A DNA stretch of 64,000 bases from DUTS01 sp050951605 (GTDB lineage: Bacteria; Bacillota; Peptococcia; DRI-13; DTU073), in assembly GCA_050951605.1 (NCBI GenBank), contig JBMNJJ010000003.1, forward strand, positions 357,242 to 421,241. Reading direction: 5' to 3'. Below, piece after piece: positions 42,521 to 51,113 of this stretch. The position numbers and the translations under genes are program-made. How positions within the stretch are numbered: the stretch's first letter is position 1; each line of letters begins with the position of its first letter. Below the pieces are notes generated by a model. That model was not told where the DNA came from, did no database searches, and saw nothing but the letters and a program-made list of their open reading frames with translations.

Positions 42521-43711
42521 ATGGCTAAGGCAAAATATGAAAGAACAAAGCCCCATGTAAACATTGGGACAATAGGTCATGTCGACCATGGTAAGACAAC
42601 ATTGACTGCTGCTATTACGACAATTTTGTCAAAGAGAGGTTTGTCACAACTGGTAGCTTATGACCAGATTGACAAAGCACCGGAAGAAAAGGAACGTGGG
42701 ATTACGATTTCAACCTCACATGTTGAGTATGAAACAGAGAACAGACACTATGCTCACGTAGACTGTCCGGGTCACGCTGACTATGTTAAGAACATGATTA
42801 CCGGAGCAGCACAAATGGATGGAGGGATCTTAGTAGTCTCTGCTACAGATGGTCCTATGCCTCAAACTCGTGAACATATTCTTTTGGCTCGTCAGGTAGG
42901 GGTTCCTTATATTGTTGTTTTTATGAACAAAGTAGACATGGTTGATGACGAAGAATTATTAGAATTAGTAGAGATGGAATTAAGAGAACTTTTAACTGAG
43001 TATGAATTTCCTGGTGATGAGATTCCCATTATTAGAGGTTCAGCTTTAAAGGCATTGGAAGAGCCGGAAAGCGAATGGGCTGACAAAATTATGGAGTTAA
43101 TGGCGGCTGTAGATAAATATATTCCTACTCCGGAAAGACCTACAGACAAACCGTTCTTGATGCCGGTGGAAGACGTTTTTTCCATTACCGGTCGGGGAAC
43201 AGTAGCTACGGGTCGTGTAGAAAGAGGTACTGTTAAAGTAGGGGATGAAGTAGAAATCGTAGGGATGACTGAAGCACCTCGGAAAACAGTAGTGACAGGG
43301 GTAGAAATGTTCCGTAAATTATTAGACCAAGCGGTAGCAGGAGATAATATTGGTACACTTTTGCGGGGTGTAGATAAAACAGAGATCGAAAGAGGTCAAG
43401 TATTAGCTAAGCCCGGTTCGATAGAGCCCCATGTTAAGTTTACAGCCGAAGTGTATGTATTGACTAAGGAAGAAGGCGGTAGGCACACACCTTTCTTTAA
43501 TGGTTATCGTCCTCAATTTTACTTCCGGACAACAGATGTGACAGGTGTAACCACTTTGCCAGAAGGTGTAGAAATGTGTATGCCTGGCGACAATATCAAG
43601 ATGACGATTGAATTAATTACACCGATTGCTATTGAAGAAGGTTTGCGTTTCGCTATTCGTGAAGGTGGACATACAGTTGGTGCTGGTGTTGTGACTAGCA
43701 TTATCGAGTAG
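42521..43711 (+). CDS. tuf: Elongation factor Tu, copy 2
   Basis: 396 residues, protein identical to copy 1 at 27043. I find three synonymous differences over the whole gene (positions 42679, 43456 and 43672). Similarity falls away just outside the reading frame, a pattern expected from gene conversion. AAAAGGAGG site. This is the usual str-operon copy, after fusA, with a terminator downstream. Confidence 0.98.
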   Translation: MAKAKYERTKPHVNIGTIGHVDHGKTTLTAAITTILSKRGLSQLVAYDQIDKAPEEKERGITISTSHVEYETENRHYAHVDCPGHADYVKNMITGAAQMDGGILVVSATDGPMPQTREHILLARQVGVPYIVVFMNKVDMVDDEELLELVEMELRELLTEYEFPGDEIPIIRGSALKALEEPESEWADKIMELMAAVDKYIPTPERPTDKPFLMPVEDVFSITGRGTVATGRVERGTVKVGDEVEIVGMTEAPRKTVVTGVEMFRKLLDQAVAGDNIGTLLRGVDKTEIERGQVLAKPGSIEPHVKFTAEVYVLTKEEGGRHTPFFNGYRPQFYFRTTDVTGVTTLPEGVEMCMPGDNIKMTIELITPIAIEEGLRFAIREGGHTVGAGVVTSIIE

Positions 43712-43730
43712 TTTGTGAAGTTGAGAGCTA

Positions 43731-43785
43731 GAGGTATGAAGGTCCAAATTTTAAATTAGAACCTTCATACCTTAAATCTTTTTAA
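43731..43785 (+). terminator. Intrinsic terminator after tuf copy 2
   Basis: A perfect 12-base stem AGGTATGAAGGT/ACCTTCATACCT with a 17-base AT loop, followed by TAAATCTTTTTAAATTTT. Confidence 0.75.
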
Positions 43786-43811
43786 ATTTTAACCTTAAAT
43801 TAAAAAAACAC

Positions 43812-43840
43812 TTGTGTTTAAAAAGAAATTTTTATATAAT
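43812..43840 (+). promoter_or_regulatory. Promoter of the S10-spc-alpha ribosomal operon
   Basis: TTGTGT (43812-43817), a 17-base spacer and perfect TATAAT (43835-43840). No further strong terminator is seen until after rplQ. Confidence 0.75.
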
Positions 43841-43846
43841 AAAGCA

Positions 43847-44000
43847 GTATGGCTGACATGCGATGAAGCGGGAGGTTGCTGTCACAGGTATGATACGCCC
43901 GAGAGCGTTGTTTTAAATGAGGGGTGGCAAAGCCATGTGCAGGGAATTTTCGCTGAGAATGTCCGAAAAATAAAAAGTCGGGCGAAAGGGAGGGAGTTTT
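43847..44000 (+). promoter_or_regulatory. Structured leader of rpsJ, unassigned
   Basis: About 150 bases between promoter and rpsJ. It has higher GC than the surroundings and complementary pieces CTGACA/TGTCA.CAG (about 43852-43889) and GAAGCGGGAGG. It could encode a 64-codon frame from 43814, but that frame would begin inside the promoter, so I treat the stretch as a non-coding leader that may regulate the operon. Confidence 0.45.
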
Positions 44001-44312
44001 ATGGCTAAACAGCAGAAAATCAGAATTAGGCTAAAAGCCTTTGATCATAAAATTCTGGATCAGTCTGCGGAAAAGATTGTTGATACAGCTAAACGTACAG
44101 GGGCATCGGTTTCAGGGCCCATACCGTTACCAACAGAACGTAATGTTTTTACAATCTTAAGGTCTCCTCATGTTAATAAGGATTCTCGTGAACAGTTTGA
44201 GATGAGGACTCATAAGCGACTTGTCGATATTCTAGACCCAAATCCAAAGACTGTTGATGCGTTAATGGGTTTGGATTTACCAGCAGGTGTCGATATTGAA
44301 ATTAAATTATAA
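44001..44312 (+). CDS. rpsJ: 30S ribosomal protein S10
   Basis: 103 residues (KIRIRLKAFDHKILDQSAEKIV, GPIPLPT, RTHKRLVDI). It contributes to the 30S head and also to NusB-S10 antitermination complexes. GGGAGGGAG precedes the ATG. First gene of the S10 operon. Confidence 0.98.
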   Translation: MAKQQKIRIRLKAFDHKILDQSAEKIVDTAKRTGASVSGPIPLPTERNVFTILRSPHVNKDSREQFEMRTHKRLVDILDPNPKTVDALMGLDLPAGVDIEIKL

Positions 44313-44362
44313 TTAAGAAGTTATTATGAAGCGGTCATAGGCTGTATTAGGAGGTGGCAATA

Positions 44363-44989
44363 GTGACCAAAGCCATATTAGGAACGAAAGTGGGTATGAC
44401 TCAAGTTTTTGATGAAACGGGTCGAATTATTCCTGTTACGGTTATTGAGGCAGGTCCTTGTTTTGTAGTGCAAAAGAAAACTCAAGAAAATGACGGTTAT
44501 AATGCTGTACAGTTAGGTTTTGAAACCCTAGCAGAAAAAAAGTTAAACAAACCTAAGCAGGGACATTTTACTAAGGCTGAATTAAAGCCTTTACGTTATT
44601 TAAAAGAATGTCAGGTAGAAGACCCTACTCTTTATGAGCAGGGTCAAGAAATTAAAGTTGATTTGTTTTCTGCCGGGGAATGGGTCGATGTTACCGGTGT
44701 TTCTAAAGGGAAAGGTTTTGCTGGTGTAATTAAACGTCATGGTATGCATCGTGGTCCCATGAAGCATGGTTCTCATTATCATCGTGGTGCCGGATCCTTA
44801 GGGGCGAAGGGTGTGGCTCGTGTTTTTCGTGGGCGTAGACTCCCTGGACGTCATGGTGGTAAATGTATCACAGTGCAAAAACTATTAGTGGTTAAAGTAG
44901 ATCCAGAACGCAATTTAATTTTGGTTAAAGGGGCTGTCCCCGGACCAAAGAAAAGTCTGGTAACGATTAAGAGTTCTGTTAAGGCTTAA
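44363..44989 (+). CDS. rplC: 50S ribosomal protein L3
   Basis: 208 residues (AILGTKVGMTQVFDETG, and HRGPMKHGSHYHRGAGSLGA with the loop reaching the peptidyl-transferase centre). GTG 44363 is used because AGGAGG lies eight bases upstream; a GTG at 44354 overlaps that site. S10 operon. Confidence 0.97.
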   Translation: MTKAILGTKVGMTQVFDETGRIIPVTVIEAGPCFVVQKKTQENDGYNAVQLGFETLAEKKLNKPKQGHFTKAELKPLRYLKECQVEDPTLYEQGQEIKVDLFSAGEWVDVTGVSKGKGFAGVIKRHGMHRGPMKHGSHYHRGAGSLGAKGVARVFRGRRLPGRHGGKCITVQKLLVVKVDPERNLILVKGAVPGPKKSLVTIKSSVKA

Positions 44990-45022
44990 AGAGAGGACTT
45001 AATGGGAAGGAGGATAATTTAG

Positions 45023-45646
45023 ATGCCCAAAGTTGCTTTATATAATATAAATGGTGAACAGATTGGTGAAATAGAATTAAATAATGCTGTTTTCGGCATT
45101 GAACCTAATGAATCTGTCGTCCACGAGGCAGTAGTGATGCAATTAGCCAGTTTGCGTCGTGGTACTCATTCTACAAAGACTAGAGCAGAAGTTAGGGGTG
45201 GTGGGCGTAAACCTTGGCGACAAAAAGGGACAGGTCGTGCTCGTGCTGGTACAATCAGATCTCCTCTTTGGCGTAAAGGTGGTATAGTTTTTGGACCGAA
45301 GCCTCGTGATTATGCGTATCGTCTACCTCGTAAAAAAGCACGTTTGGCTGTTAGGTCTGTGCTTTCAGCTAAAGTTAACGCCGGGGAAATGATTGTTTTG
45401 GATCAGCTGAAATTTCCTGAACCGAAAACCAAGCAGATGCTTGAAGTTTTAGGTAAGTTTGAAATTAAACAAAAGATTTTAGTAGTTACCGCTGACCAGA
45501 ATGATAATGTACAAAAATCCAGTCGGAATATACCCAGGGTTAAATTTTTAACAGCTGAGGGAATCAATGTTTATGACCTGGTCAATTATGACCAGTTGTT
45601 GATTACTAAGGATGCTGTGGCCAAGATTGAGGAGGTGTTTGCGTAA
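45023..45646 (+). CDS. rplD: 50S ribosomal protein L4
   Basis: 207 residues. The exit-tunnel extension GGGRKPWRQKGTGRARAGTIRSP is conserved. In gamma-proteobacteria L4 also represses its operon; that is not shown here. The stop overlaps the rplW start by one base (TAATG). Confidence 0.98.
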   Translation: MPKVALYNINGEQIGEIELNNAVFGIEPNESVVHEAVVMQLASLRRGTHSTKTRAEVRGGGRKPWRQKGTGRARAGTIRSPLWRKGGIVFGPKPRDYAYRLPRKKARLAVRSVLSAKVNAGEMIVLDQLKFPEPKTKQMLEVLGKFEIKQKILVVTADQNDNVQKSSRNIPRVKFLTAEGINVYDLVNYDQLLITKDAVAKIEEVFA

Positions 45647-45930
45647 TGCGTAATCCTCATGAAGTTTTACTTAAACCTTTAGTAACTGAAAAAACTACTG
45701 ATTTAATGCAAGAAAATAAATATACGTTTAAGGTTAATGCTAAAGCTAATAAGATTGAAATTAAAAATGCTGTAGAAGCAATTTTTGATGTGAATGTAAT
45801 TGATGTTAGAACGATGAATGTTCCTGGTAAATTAAAAAGACAGGGACGTTCCGTAGGTTATACGTCTAATTGGAAGAAAGCTATTGTCACGTTAGAAGCG
45901 GGACAAAGATTACCGATTTTTGAAGAGTAA
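45646..45930 (+). CDS. rplW: 50S ribosomal protein L23
   Basis: 94 residues (VLLKPLVTEKTTDLMQENKYTF). It sits at the tunnel exit and docks trigger factor and SRP. Coupled to rplD by a one-base overlap. Confidence 0.97.
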   Translation: MRNPHEVLLKPLVTEKTTDLMQENKYTFKVNAKANKIEIKNAVEAIFDVNVIDVRTMNVPGKLKRQGRSVGYTSNWKKAIVTLEAGQRLPIFEE

Positions 45931-45962
45931 GTTAGTGTGGAATGTAAGGGAGGGAAAAAAAG

Positions 45963-46799
45963 ATGTCGATTAAAGGTTTTAAACCTCTTACTCCGGCAAG
46001 GAGAGAGATGACAGTCCCTACTTTTGAGGAGATTACGGCAAAAGAACCGGAAAAAACATTAGTCGCACCCTTGAAAAAACAGGCAGGGCGCAATAATTAT
46101 GGACGGATGACGGTTAGACATAGAGGCGGAGGGCATAAACGTTTATATAGAAAAATTGATTTTAAGCGTGATAAAGATGGTATTCCTGCTAAAGTGGCTT
46201 CTATAGAATATGACCCTAATCGTTCAGCGAATATAGCTTTACTCCATTATGCTGATGGTGAGAAAAGATATATTATTGCTCCTCAAGGTTTAAAGGTAGG
46301 TTCTACAGTTATTTCAGGTGATGATGCTGATATTAAAGTAGGTAATGCGTTGCCTTTAGAGAAGATTCCTGTTGGGACTTTTATCCATAATATTGAGCTA
46401 AAGCCCTTAAAAGGTGCACAAATTGTTCGTTCTGCCGGAGCTGCAGCCCAGTTAATGGCGAAAGAAGGTAATTATGCTACTGTACGTATGCCTTCAGGTG
46501 AAGTGCGTCTAGTACATCTGAAATGTAAAGCTACTGTAGGTCAGGTAGGAAATGTGGAACATGAAAATATAACTATTGGTAAAGCGGGACGTTCACGTTG
46601 GTTAGGGATTAGACCTAGCACGCGTGGTGTAGTAATGAATCCTGTAGACCACCCACATGGTGGTGGTGAAGGACGTTCTCCTGTAGGACGCAAGACTGCG
46701 GTTACTCCCTGGGGTAAACCCGCGACAGGTGGTAAAACCAGAAAGAAGAAGAATCCTACAAATAAATTTATTGTAACGCCTCGTAAAAAGAGAAAGTAA
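45963..46799 (+). CDS. rplB: 50S ribosomal protein L2
   Basis: 278 residues (GRNNYGRMTVRHRGGGHKR, and the conserved NPVDHPHGGGEGR with the histidine near the peptidyl-transferase centre). AGGGAGG site. S10 operon order rplB-rpsS-rplV. Confidence 0.98.
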   Translation: MSIKGFKPLTPARREMTVPTFEEITAKEPEKTLVAPLKKQAGRNNYGRMTVRHRGGGHKRLYRKIDFKRDKDGIPAKVASIEYDPNRSANIALLHYADGEKRYIIAPQGLKVGSTVISGDDADIKVGNALPLEKIPVGTFIHNIELKPLKGAQIVRSAGAAAQLMAKEGNYATVRMPSGEVRLVHLKCKATVGQVGNVEHENITIGKAGRSRWLGIRPSTRGVVMNPVDHPHGGGEGRSPVGRKTAVTPWGKPATGGKTRKKKNPTNKFIVTPRKKRK

Positions 46800-46833
46800 G
46801 CAAGGGATTTTGATGCGGAAAGGGGGTAGGTGA

Positions 46834-47118
46834 ATGGGCAGGTCAATAAAAAAAGGTCCGTTTATTGATGAGAGTTTATTAAAGAAAATCGAACAAATGA
46901 ATAGTGCTAATGAAAAACGTGTGATCAAAACGTGGTCTCGTCGTTCAACAATTTTTCCGCAAATGGTTGGGCATACAATCGCTATTTATGACGGGAGGAA
47001 ACACGTTCCAGTATATATTACGGAAGATATGGTAGGGCATAAGTTGGGTGAATTTGCACCGACAAGAATTTTTAAGGGGCATGGATCTCATACAGAACGT
47101 TCTACTGCTTTGAAATAA
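46834..47118 (+). CDS. rpsS: 30S ribosomal protein S19
   Basis: 94 residues (GRSIKKGPFIDESLLKKIE, VYITEDMVGHKLGEFAPTR). Forms a complex with S13 in the 30S head. ATG at 46834 follows AAAGGGGG. Confidence 0.98.
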   Translation: MGRSIKKGPFIDESLLKKIEQMNSANEKRVIKTWSRRSTIFPQMVGHTIAIYDGRKHVPVYITEDMVGHKLGEFAPTRIFKGHGSHTERSTALK

Positions 47119-47144
47119 TTACCTGGAAGAAGGAGGTATATTTT

Positions 47145-47489
47145 ATGGAAGCTAAAGCTGTGGCTAAATATATCCGCATTTCTCCTCGGAAAGCACGTCA
47201 GGTAATTGATTTGATTCGGGGGAAAGATGTGGCGGAAGCATTTGCTATTCTTAAGTTTACGCCCCATAAAGGAGTAGAACCTATTACTAAGGTTTTAAAG
47301 TCCGCTGTGGCTAATGCTGAGCATAATTATGCGATGGATTTCGATAGTTTATGTATTAAGGAAGCTTATGTAGATGAAGGTCCCATAATGAAGAGGATTA
47401 GACCTAGAGCTAGGGGCAGAGCAGATTTGATTAGAAAGCGTAGTAGTCATATTACTGTTATTCTTAGTGAGAAGGAGGATGATAAATAG
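47145..47489 (+). CDS. rplV: 50S ribosomal protein L22
   Basis: 114 residues (KYIRISPRKARQVIDLIRGK, and the hairpin segment RPRARGRADLIRKR lining the exit tunnel). AAGGAGG site; its stop overlaps the rpsC GTG start by one base. Confidence 0.98.
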   Translation: MEAKAVAKYIRISPRKARQVIDLIRGKDVAEAFAILKFTPHKGVEPITKVLKSAVANAEHNYAMDFDSLCIKEAYVDEGPIMKRIRPRARGRADLIRKRSSHITVILSEKEDDK

Positions 47490-48157
47490 TGGGTCAGAAA
47501 GTACATCCAAAAGGAATGCGTGTTGGTATTATCCGTGACTGGGAGAGCAACTGGTACGCTGACAAAAACTATGAGGAGCTCCTTCACGAGGATGTAAAAA
47601 TACGTGATTTTATTAAAAACAAGCTTTTTCAAGCAGGCATTTCTACTATTCAAATAGAACGTGCTGCCAATAGAGTAAAGGTTTCTATTCATACGGCCAA
47701 ACCGGGTATTGTTATCGGGCGAGGTGGTGCTGAAGTAGAAGCTTTAAGGAAAGAGCTGGAACAGTTAACAGATAAAAAAATTAATGTTAACATCGTGGAG
47801 GTTAAAAAACCTGAACTAAATGCACAGCTTGTTGCGGAAGGGATAGCTTTACAATTGGAAAAACGGATTAGTTTTCGTAGAGCCATGAAGCAAGCTGTTT
47901 CGCGGACGATGCGTGTAAATGCAGAAGGTGTGAAAGTTTGTTGTTCCGGTCGCTTGGGTGGAGCAGAAATTGCTCGTACTGAATGGTATAGTGAGGGGAA
48001 GGTCCCTTTGCATACCTTAAGGGCAGATATTGATTATGGATTTGCTGAAGCGAATACGACTTACGGCAAAATCGGGGTAAAAGTTTGGATTTATAAAGGC
48101 GAGATACTTCCTGAGGTAAAGGACAGGAAGGAGGAGAATGTTAATGCTGAATCCTAA
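47489..48157 (+). CDS. rpsC: 30S ribosomal protein S3
   Basis: 222 residues. GQKVHPKGMRVGIIRDWES at the start, a KH domain (GIVIGRGGAEVEALRKEL) and the S3 C-terminal domain (GLGGAEIART-type). GTG start overlapping rplV. Its end overlaps rplP by 14 bases. Confidence 0.98.
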   Translation: MGQKVHPKGMRVGIIRDWESNWYADKNYEELLHEDVKIRDFIKNKLFQAGISTIQIERAANRVKVSIHTAKPGIVIGRGGAEVEALRKELEQLTDKKINVNIVEVKKPELNAQLVAEGIALQLEKRISFRRAMKQAVSRTMRVNAEGVKVCCSGRLGGAEIARTEWYSEGKVPLHTLRADIDYGFAEANTTYGKIGVKVWIYKGEILPEVKDRKEENVNAES

Positions 48158-48578
48158 AAAAGTAAAATGGCGTAGACCTCATCGTGGGGTTATGAAAGGT
48201 AAAGCTACACGGGGGAATAAAGTTACGTATGGTGATTATGGCTTGCAAGCGTTAGAACATTCTTGGATCACCAGCCGTCAGATTGAAGCTGCTCGTATTG
48301 CGATGACTAGATTTATTAGACGTGGTGGCAAAGTATGGATTAAAATATTTCCTCATAAGCCAATTACGGCAAAACCGGCTGAAACTAGAATGGGTAGTGG
48401 AAAGGGTTCTCCTGAATATTGGGTAGCAGTAGTTAAACCTGGGAGAATTATGTTCGAAATTGCCGGAGTTGATGATAAATCAGCTTACGAGGCTCTCCGT
48501 TTAGCTTCTCATAAACTGCCTATTAAAACTAAAATAGTAAAACGTGAAGAAGTGGGTGGTGAAGCAGGTGAAGGCTAA
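48144..48578 (+). CDS. rplP: 50S ribosomal protein L16
   Basis: 144 residues (MLNPKKVKWRRPHRG, FPHKPITAKPAETRMGSGKG). Binds near the tRNA A and P sites. ATG 48144 is nine bases after AAGGAGGAG and gives the normal N-terminus; ATG 48138 is too close to that site. Confidence 0.97.
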   Translation: MLNPKKVKWRRPHRGVMKGKATRGNKVTYGDYGLQALEHSWITSRQIEAARIAMTRFIRRGGKVWIKIFPHKPITAKPAETRMGSGKGSPEYWVAVVKPGRIMFEIAGVDDKSAYEALRLASHKLPIKTKIVKREEVGGEAGEG

Positions 48579-48774
48579 AAATCTGCGTGACTTGACACAG
48601 GAGGAATTAAGTAATAAGATTGTTGAGCTTAAAGAAGAATTGTTTAATTTGCGTTTCCAGCTTGCTACCGGGCAATTAGAAAACCCTATGCGCCTGCGTG
48701 AAGTTCGTAAAACAATTGCTCGGACTCATACGGTGATGCGGGAACGAGAGTTACAAGCAGAAAAAAGCAAGTAA
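48568..48774 (+). CDS. rpmC: 50S ribosomal protein L29
   Basis: 68 residues, two-helix protein (AKNLRDLTQEELSNKIVELKEELFNLRFQLATGQ) at the tunnel exit. GTG 48568 gives the usual length and overlaps the end of rplP by 11 bases. Confidence 0.95.
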   Translation: MKAKNLRDLTQEELSNKIVELKEELFNLRFQLATGQLENPMRLREVRKTIARTHTVMRERELQAEKSK

Positions 48775-48821
48775 TATTTAGGTAAGTTTAGTAAGGTAGG
48801 GTTGAAAAGGGGGTATAAAGT

Positions 48822-49082
48822 TTGGAAAGAGGTATGCGTAAAACTCGTATAGGAATTGTAGTGAGTGATAAAATGGCGAAGACGGTAGTAGTAGCTGTCG
48901 AAAATCATGCCAAACATTCGCTTTATAAAAAGATAATTAGGCATACAAAAAAGGTTAAAGCTCATGATGAAAAAAATATATGTAAAGTTGGGGATAAAGT
49001 CCGGATTATGGAAACACGTCCTTTAAGTAAAGATAAGAATTGGCGGGTTGTCCAGATCATCGAAAAGGCCCCTCTTGTGTAA
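48822..49082 (+). CDS. rpsQ: 30S ribosomal protein S17
   Basis: 86 residues, OB-fold (RKTRIGIVVSDKMAKTVVVAVE, GDKVRIMETRPLSKDK). TTG 48822 lies eight bases after AAGGGGG; ATG 48834 is an alternative. Confidence 0.96.
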   Translation: MERGMRKTRIGIVVSDKMAKTVVVAVENHAKHSLYKKIIRHTKKVKAHDEKNICKVGDKVRIMETRPLSKDKNWRVVQIIEKAPLV

Positions 49083-49115
49083 ACAGGAGTAATTCCTGAA
49101 AGGAGGTTTAAAGGC

Positions 49116-49484
49116 GTGATTCAACAAGAAAGTGTGTTAAAAGTTGCTGATAATACCGGTGCAAAACGATTGTTGTGTATTCGACCTTTAGGAGGTTCTT
49201 TCCGTCGTTATGCTTCCATAGGTGATGTGATTATGGCTACGGTCAAAGAAGCAACACCAGGGGGCGTTGTTAAAAAAGGTGAAATAGTAAAAGCGGTGGT
49301 AGTTCGTACTAAAGATTCTGTACGTAGACCTGATGGTTCTTATATTCGTTTTGACGAAAATGCTGCTGTAATTATTAATGACGATAAGAGCCCTAAAGGG
49401 ACACGTATATTTGGCCCGGTAGCCCGTGAATTAAGGGGAAAAGAGTTTGTGAAAATTCTTTCCTTAGCACCGGAAGTATTATAA
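49116..49484 (+). CDS. rplN: 50S ribosomal protein L14
   Basis: 122 residues (MIQQESVLKVADNTGAKR, and GTRIFGPVARELR at the end). Start of the spc gene block. GTG start after AAAGGAGG. Confidence 0.98.
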   Translation: MIQQESVLKVADNTGAKRLLCIRPLGGSFRRYASIGDVIMATVKEATPGGVVKKGEIVKAVVVRTKDSVRRPDGSYIRFDENAAVIINDDKSPKGTRIFGPVARELRGKEFVKILSLAPEVL

Positions 49485-49520
49485 ATTGTTTTTGAAAAGC
49501 TACGGCTGGAGGTGATCTGT

Positions 49521-49850
49521 ATGGCCAAAATAAAAGTGCATGTCAAAAAAGGTGATTTAGTTCAAGTGATTACTGGTAAGGACGCCGGTAAAAAGGGGAA
49601 AGTTTTAAATGTAGATCCCAAGAAGGGTCGAGTTATCGTGGAAGGTATTAATATTGTTAAACGACATATGAGGCCTACACGAGTTAATCCTCAAGGCGGA
49701 ATTACAGAAATTGAAGCTCCGCTGGATAGTTCAAATGTGATGATTTTTTGTGAAAAATGTAATGAGCCTGTCCGGATAAACAAGATGTTTTTAACTGATG
49801 GGAAGAAAGTTCGTATCTGTAATCAGTGTGGTGAGCAGTTTGATAAGTAA
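49521..49850 (+). CDS. rplX: 50S ribosomal protein L24
   Basis: 109 residues with a KOW domain (KKGDLVQVITGKDAGKKGKV) and a C-terminal zinc-ribbon pair CEKC...CNQC. ATG 49521 chosen over GTG 49512, which overlaps the GGAGG site. Confidence 0.97.
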   Translation: MAKIKVHVKKGDLVQVITGKDAGKKGKVLNVDPKKGRVIVEGINIVKRHMRPTRVNPQGGITEIEAPLDSSNVMIFCEKCNEPVRINKMFLTDGKKVRICNQCGEQFDK

Positions 49851-49875
49851 TTCTGCCGGAAGGGAGGTTTAGGAG

Positions 49876-50418
49876 ATGGCACGGCTAAAAGAAAAGTACA
49901 AGAAAGAAGTTATTCCTGCAATGATGCAGAAATTTAATTATAAAAACAAAATGGAAGTTCCCAAGTTAGAGAAAGTTGTAATTAATATAGGGGTAGGAGA
50001 AGCAACTCAGAATTCTAAAGCTCTTGATGGAGCTGTGGCTGATTTAACAGCAATTACAGGACAAAAACCTGTAATTACTCGGGCTAAAAAGTCTATTGCT
50101 GCATTTAAATTACGTGAGGGTGTTCCGATTGGAACTAAAGTTACTTTACGTGGTCAGCGGATGTTTGAATTTGTTGATAAACTTTTTAATGTTGTTTTGC
50201 CTAGGGTACGGGATTTTCGGGGGGTTTCACCCAAGGCTTTTGATGGTCGAGGGAATTATACTTTGGGCTTAAAGGAGCAATTGGTGTTTCCTGAAATAGA
50301 TTATGACAAAGTGGATAAAGTGCGGGGCATGGATATAATTTTGGTGACAACTGCCCGGACTGATGAGGAGTCTAAAGAATTATTAGGTTTGATGGGAATG
50401 CCTTTTGCAGCGAGATAA
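49876..50418 (+). CDS. rplE: 50S ribosomal protein L5
   Basis: 180 residues (KLEKVVINIGVGEA, PVITRAKKSIAAFKLREG, FDGRGNYTLGLKEQ). It binds 5S rRNA in the central protuberance. GGAGG site. Confidence 0.98.
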   Translation: MARLKEKYKKEVIPAMMQKFNYKNKMEVPKLEKVVINIGVGEATQNSKALDGAVADLTAITGQKPVITRAKKSIAAFKLREGVPIGTKVTLRGQRMFEFVDKLFNVVLPRVRDFRGVSPKAFDGRGNYTLGLKEQLVFPEIDYDKVDKVRGMDIILVTTARTDEESKELLGLMGMPFAAR

Positions 50419-50451
50419 ATAACGAATATGAATATTAAAGGAGGGACATAT

Positions 50452-50637
50452 GTGGCGAAAAAAGCTAAGGTTTTAAGGCAGCAGAAGATAGCTAAATATA
50501 AAGTTAGGAAATATAATAGATGTAAAATATGTGGTCGTCCCCATGCTTACATGCGGAAGTTTGGTCTGTGTAGAATTTGTTTCCGTGAGCTGGCTTATGA
50601 AGGACAAATTCCCGGTGTGACCAAGGCCAGTTGGTAA
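50452..50637 (+). CDS. rpsN: 30S ribosomal protein S14, zinc-binding type
   Basis: 61 residues, short S14 with zinc ligands CKIC and CRIC (RCKICGRPHAYMRKFGLCRIC). GTG 50452 follows AAAGGAGGG and gives the standard MAKKA-type start; an ATG at 50428 lies before this site. Confidence 0.97.
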   Translation: MAKKAKVLRQQKIAKYKVRKYNRCKICGRPHAYMRKFGLCRICFRELAYEGQIPGVTKASW

Positions 50638-50667
50638 GTTTGGAAAGAGGAAGGGGGTCGTTTTAAT

Positions 50668-51066
50668 ATGGTCATGGTTGATCCTATAGCAGATTTTTTA
50701 ACAAGAATTAGGAATGCTAATTCGATTCATCACGAAAAGGTAGAAATCCCAGCTTCGAAGACGAAGAAAACTCTCGCGGAAATTTTGAAAAAAGAGGGTT
50801 TGATTAGGGATTGCGAGTTTATTGAAGATAGTAAACAAGGAATTCTTAGGTTATACCTAAAGTATGGTTTGAATCAAGAAAAAGTAATTACAGGGATTAA
50901 ACGTATTAGTAAACCGGGGCTACGTGTCTATGTAAAAAAAGATGAGGTTCCTCGTGTTTTAGGTGGGTTAGGTATTGCGGTTATTTCTACATCACAGGGG
51001 ATGATGACGGATAAAGAGGCAAGAAAAAAAGGTTTAGGTGGAGAAGTAATTTGTTATATCTGGTAA
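50668..51066 (+). CDS. rpsH: 30S ribosomal protein S8
   Basis: 132 residues (VMVDPIADFLTRIRNAN, VISTSQGMMTDKEARKKGLGGEVICYIW). Primary 16S rRNA binder; S8 represses the spc operon in Escherichia coli. AAGGGGG site. Confidence 0.98.
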   Translation: MVMVDPIADFLTRIRNANSIHHEKVEIPASKTKKTLAEILKKEGLIRDCEFIEDSKQGILRLYLKYGLNQEKVITGIKRISKPGLRVYVKKDEVPRVLGGLGIAVISTSQGMMTDKEARKKGLGGEVICYIW

Positions 51067-51113
51067 AACCCTGTAAAAATTAGCGAGAAAAAGATGGTAC
51101 AGGAGGTGTAAAA

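Noticed and set aside
43814..44008. 64-codon frame upstream of rpsJ
   Set aside because: Its start lies inside the -35/-10 region of the operon promoter, it has no ribosome binding site, and it overlaps rpsJ; better explained as leader RNA.
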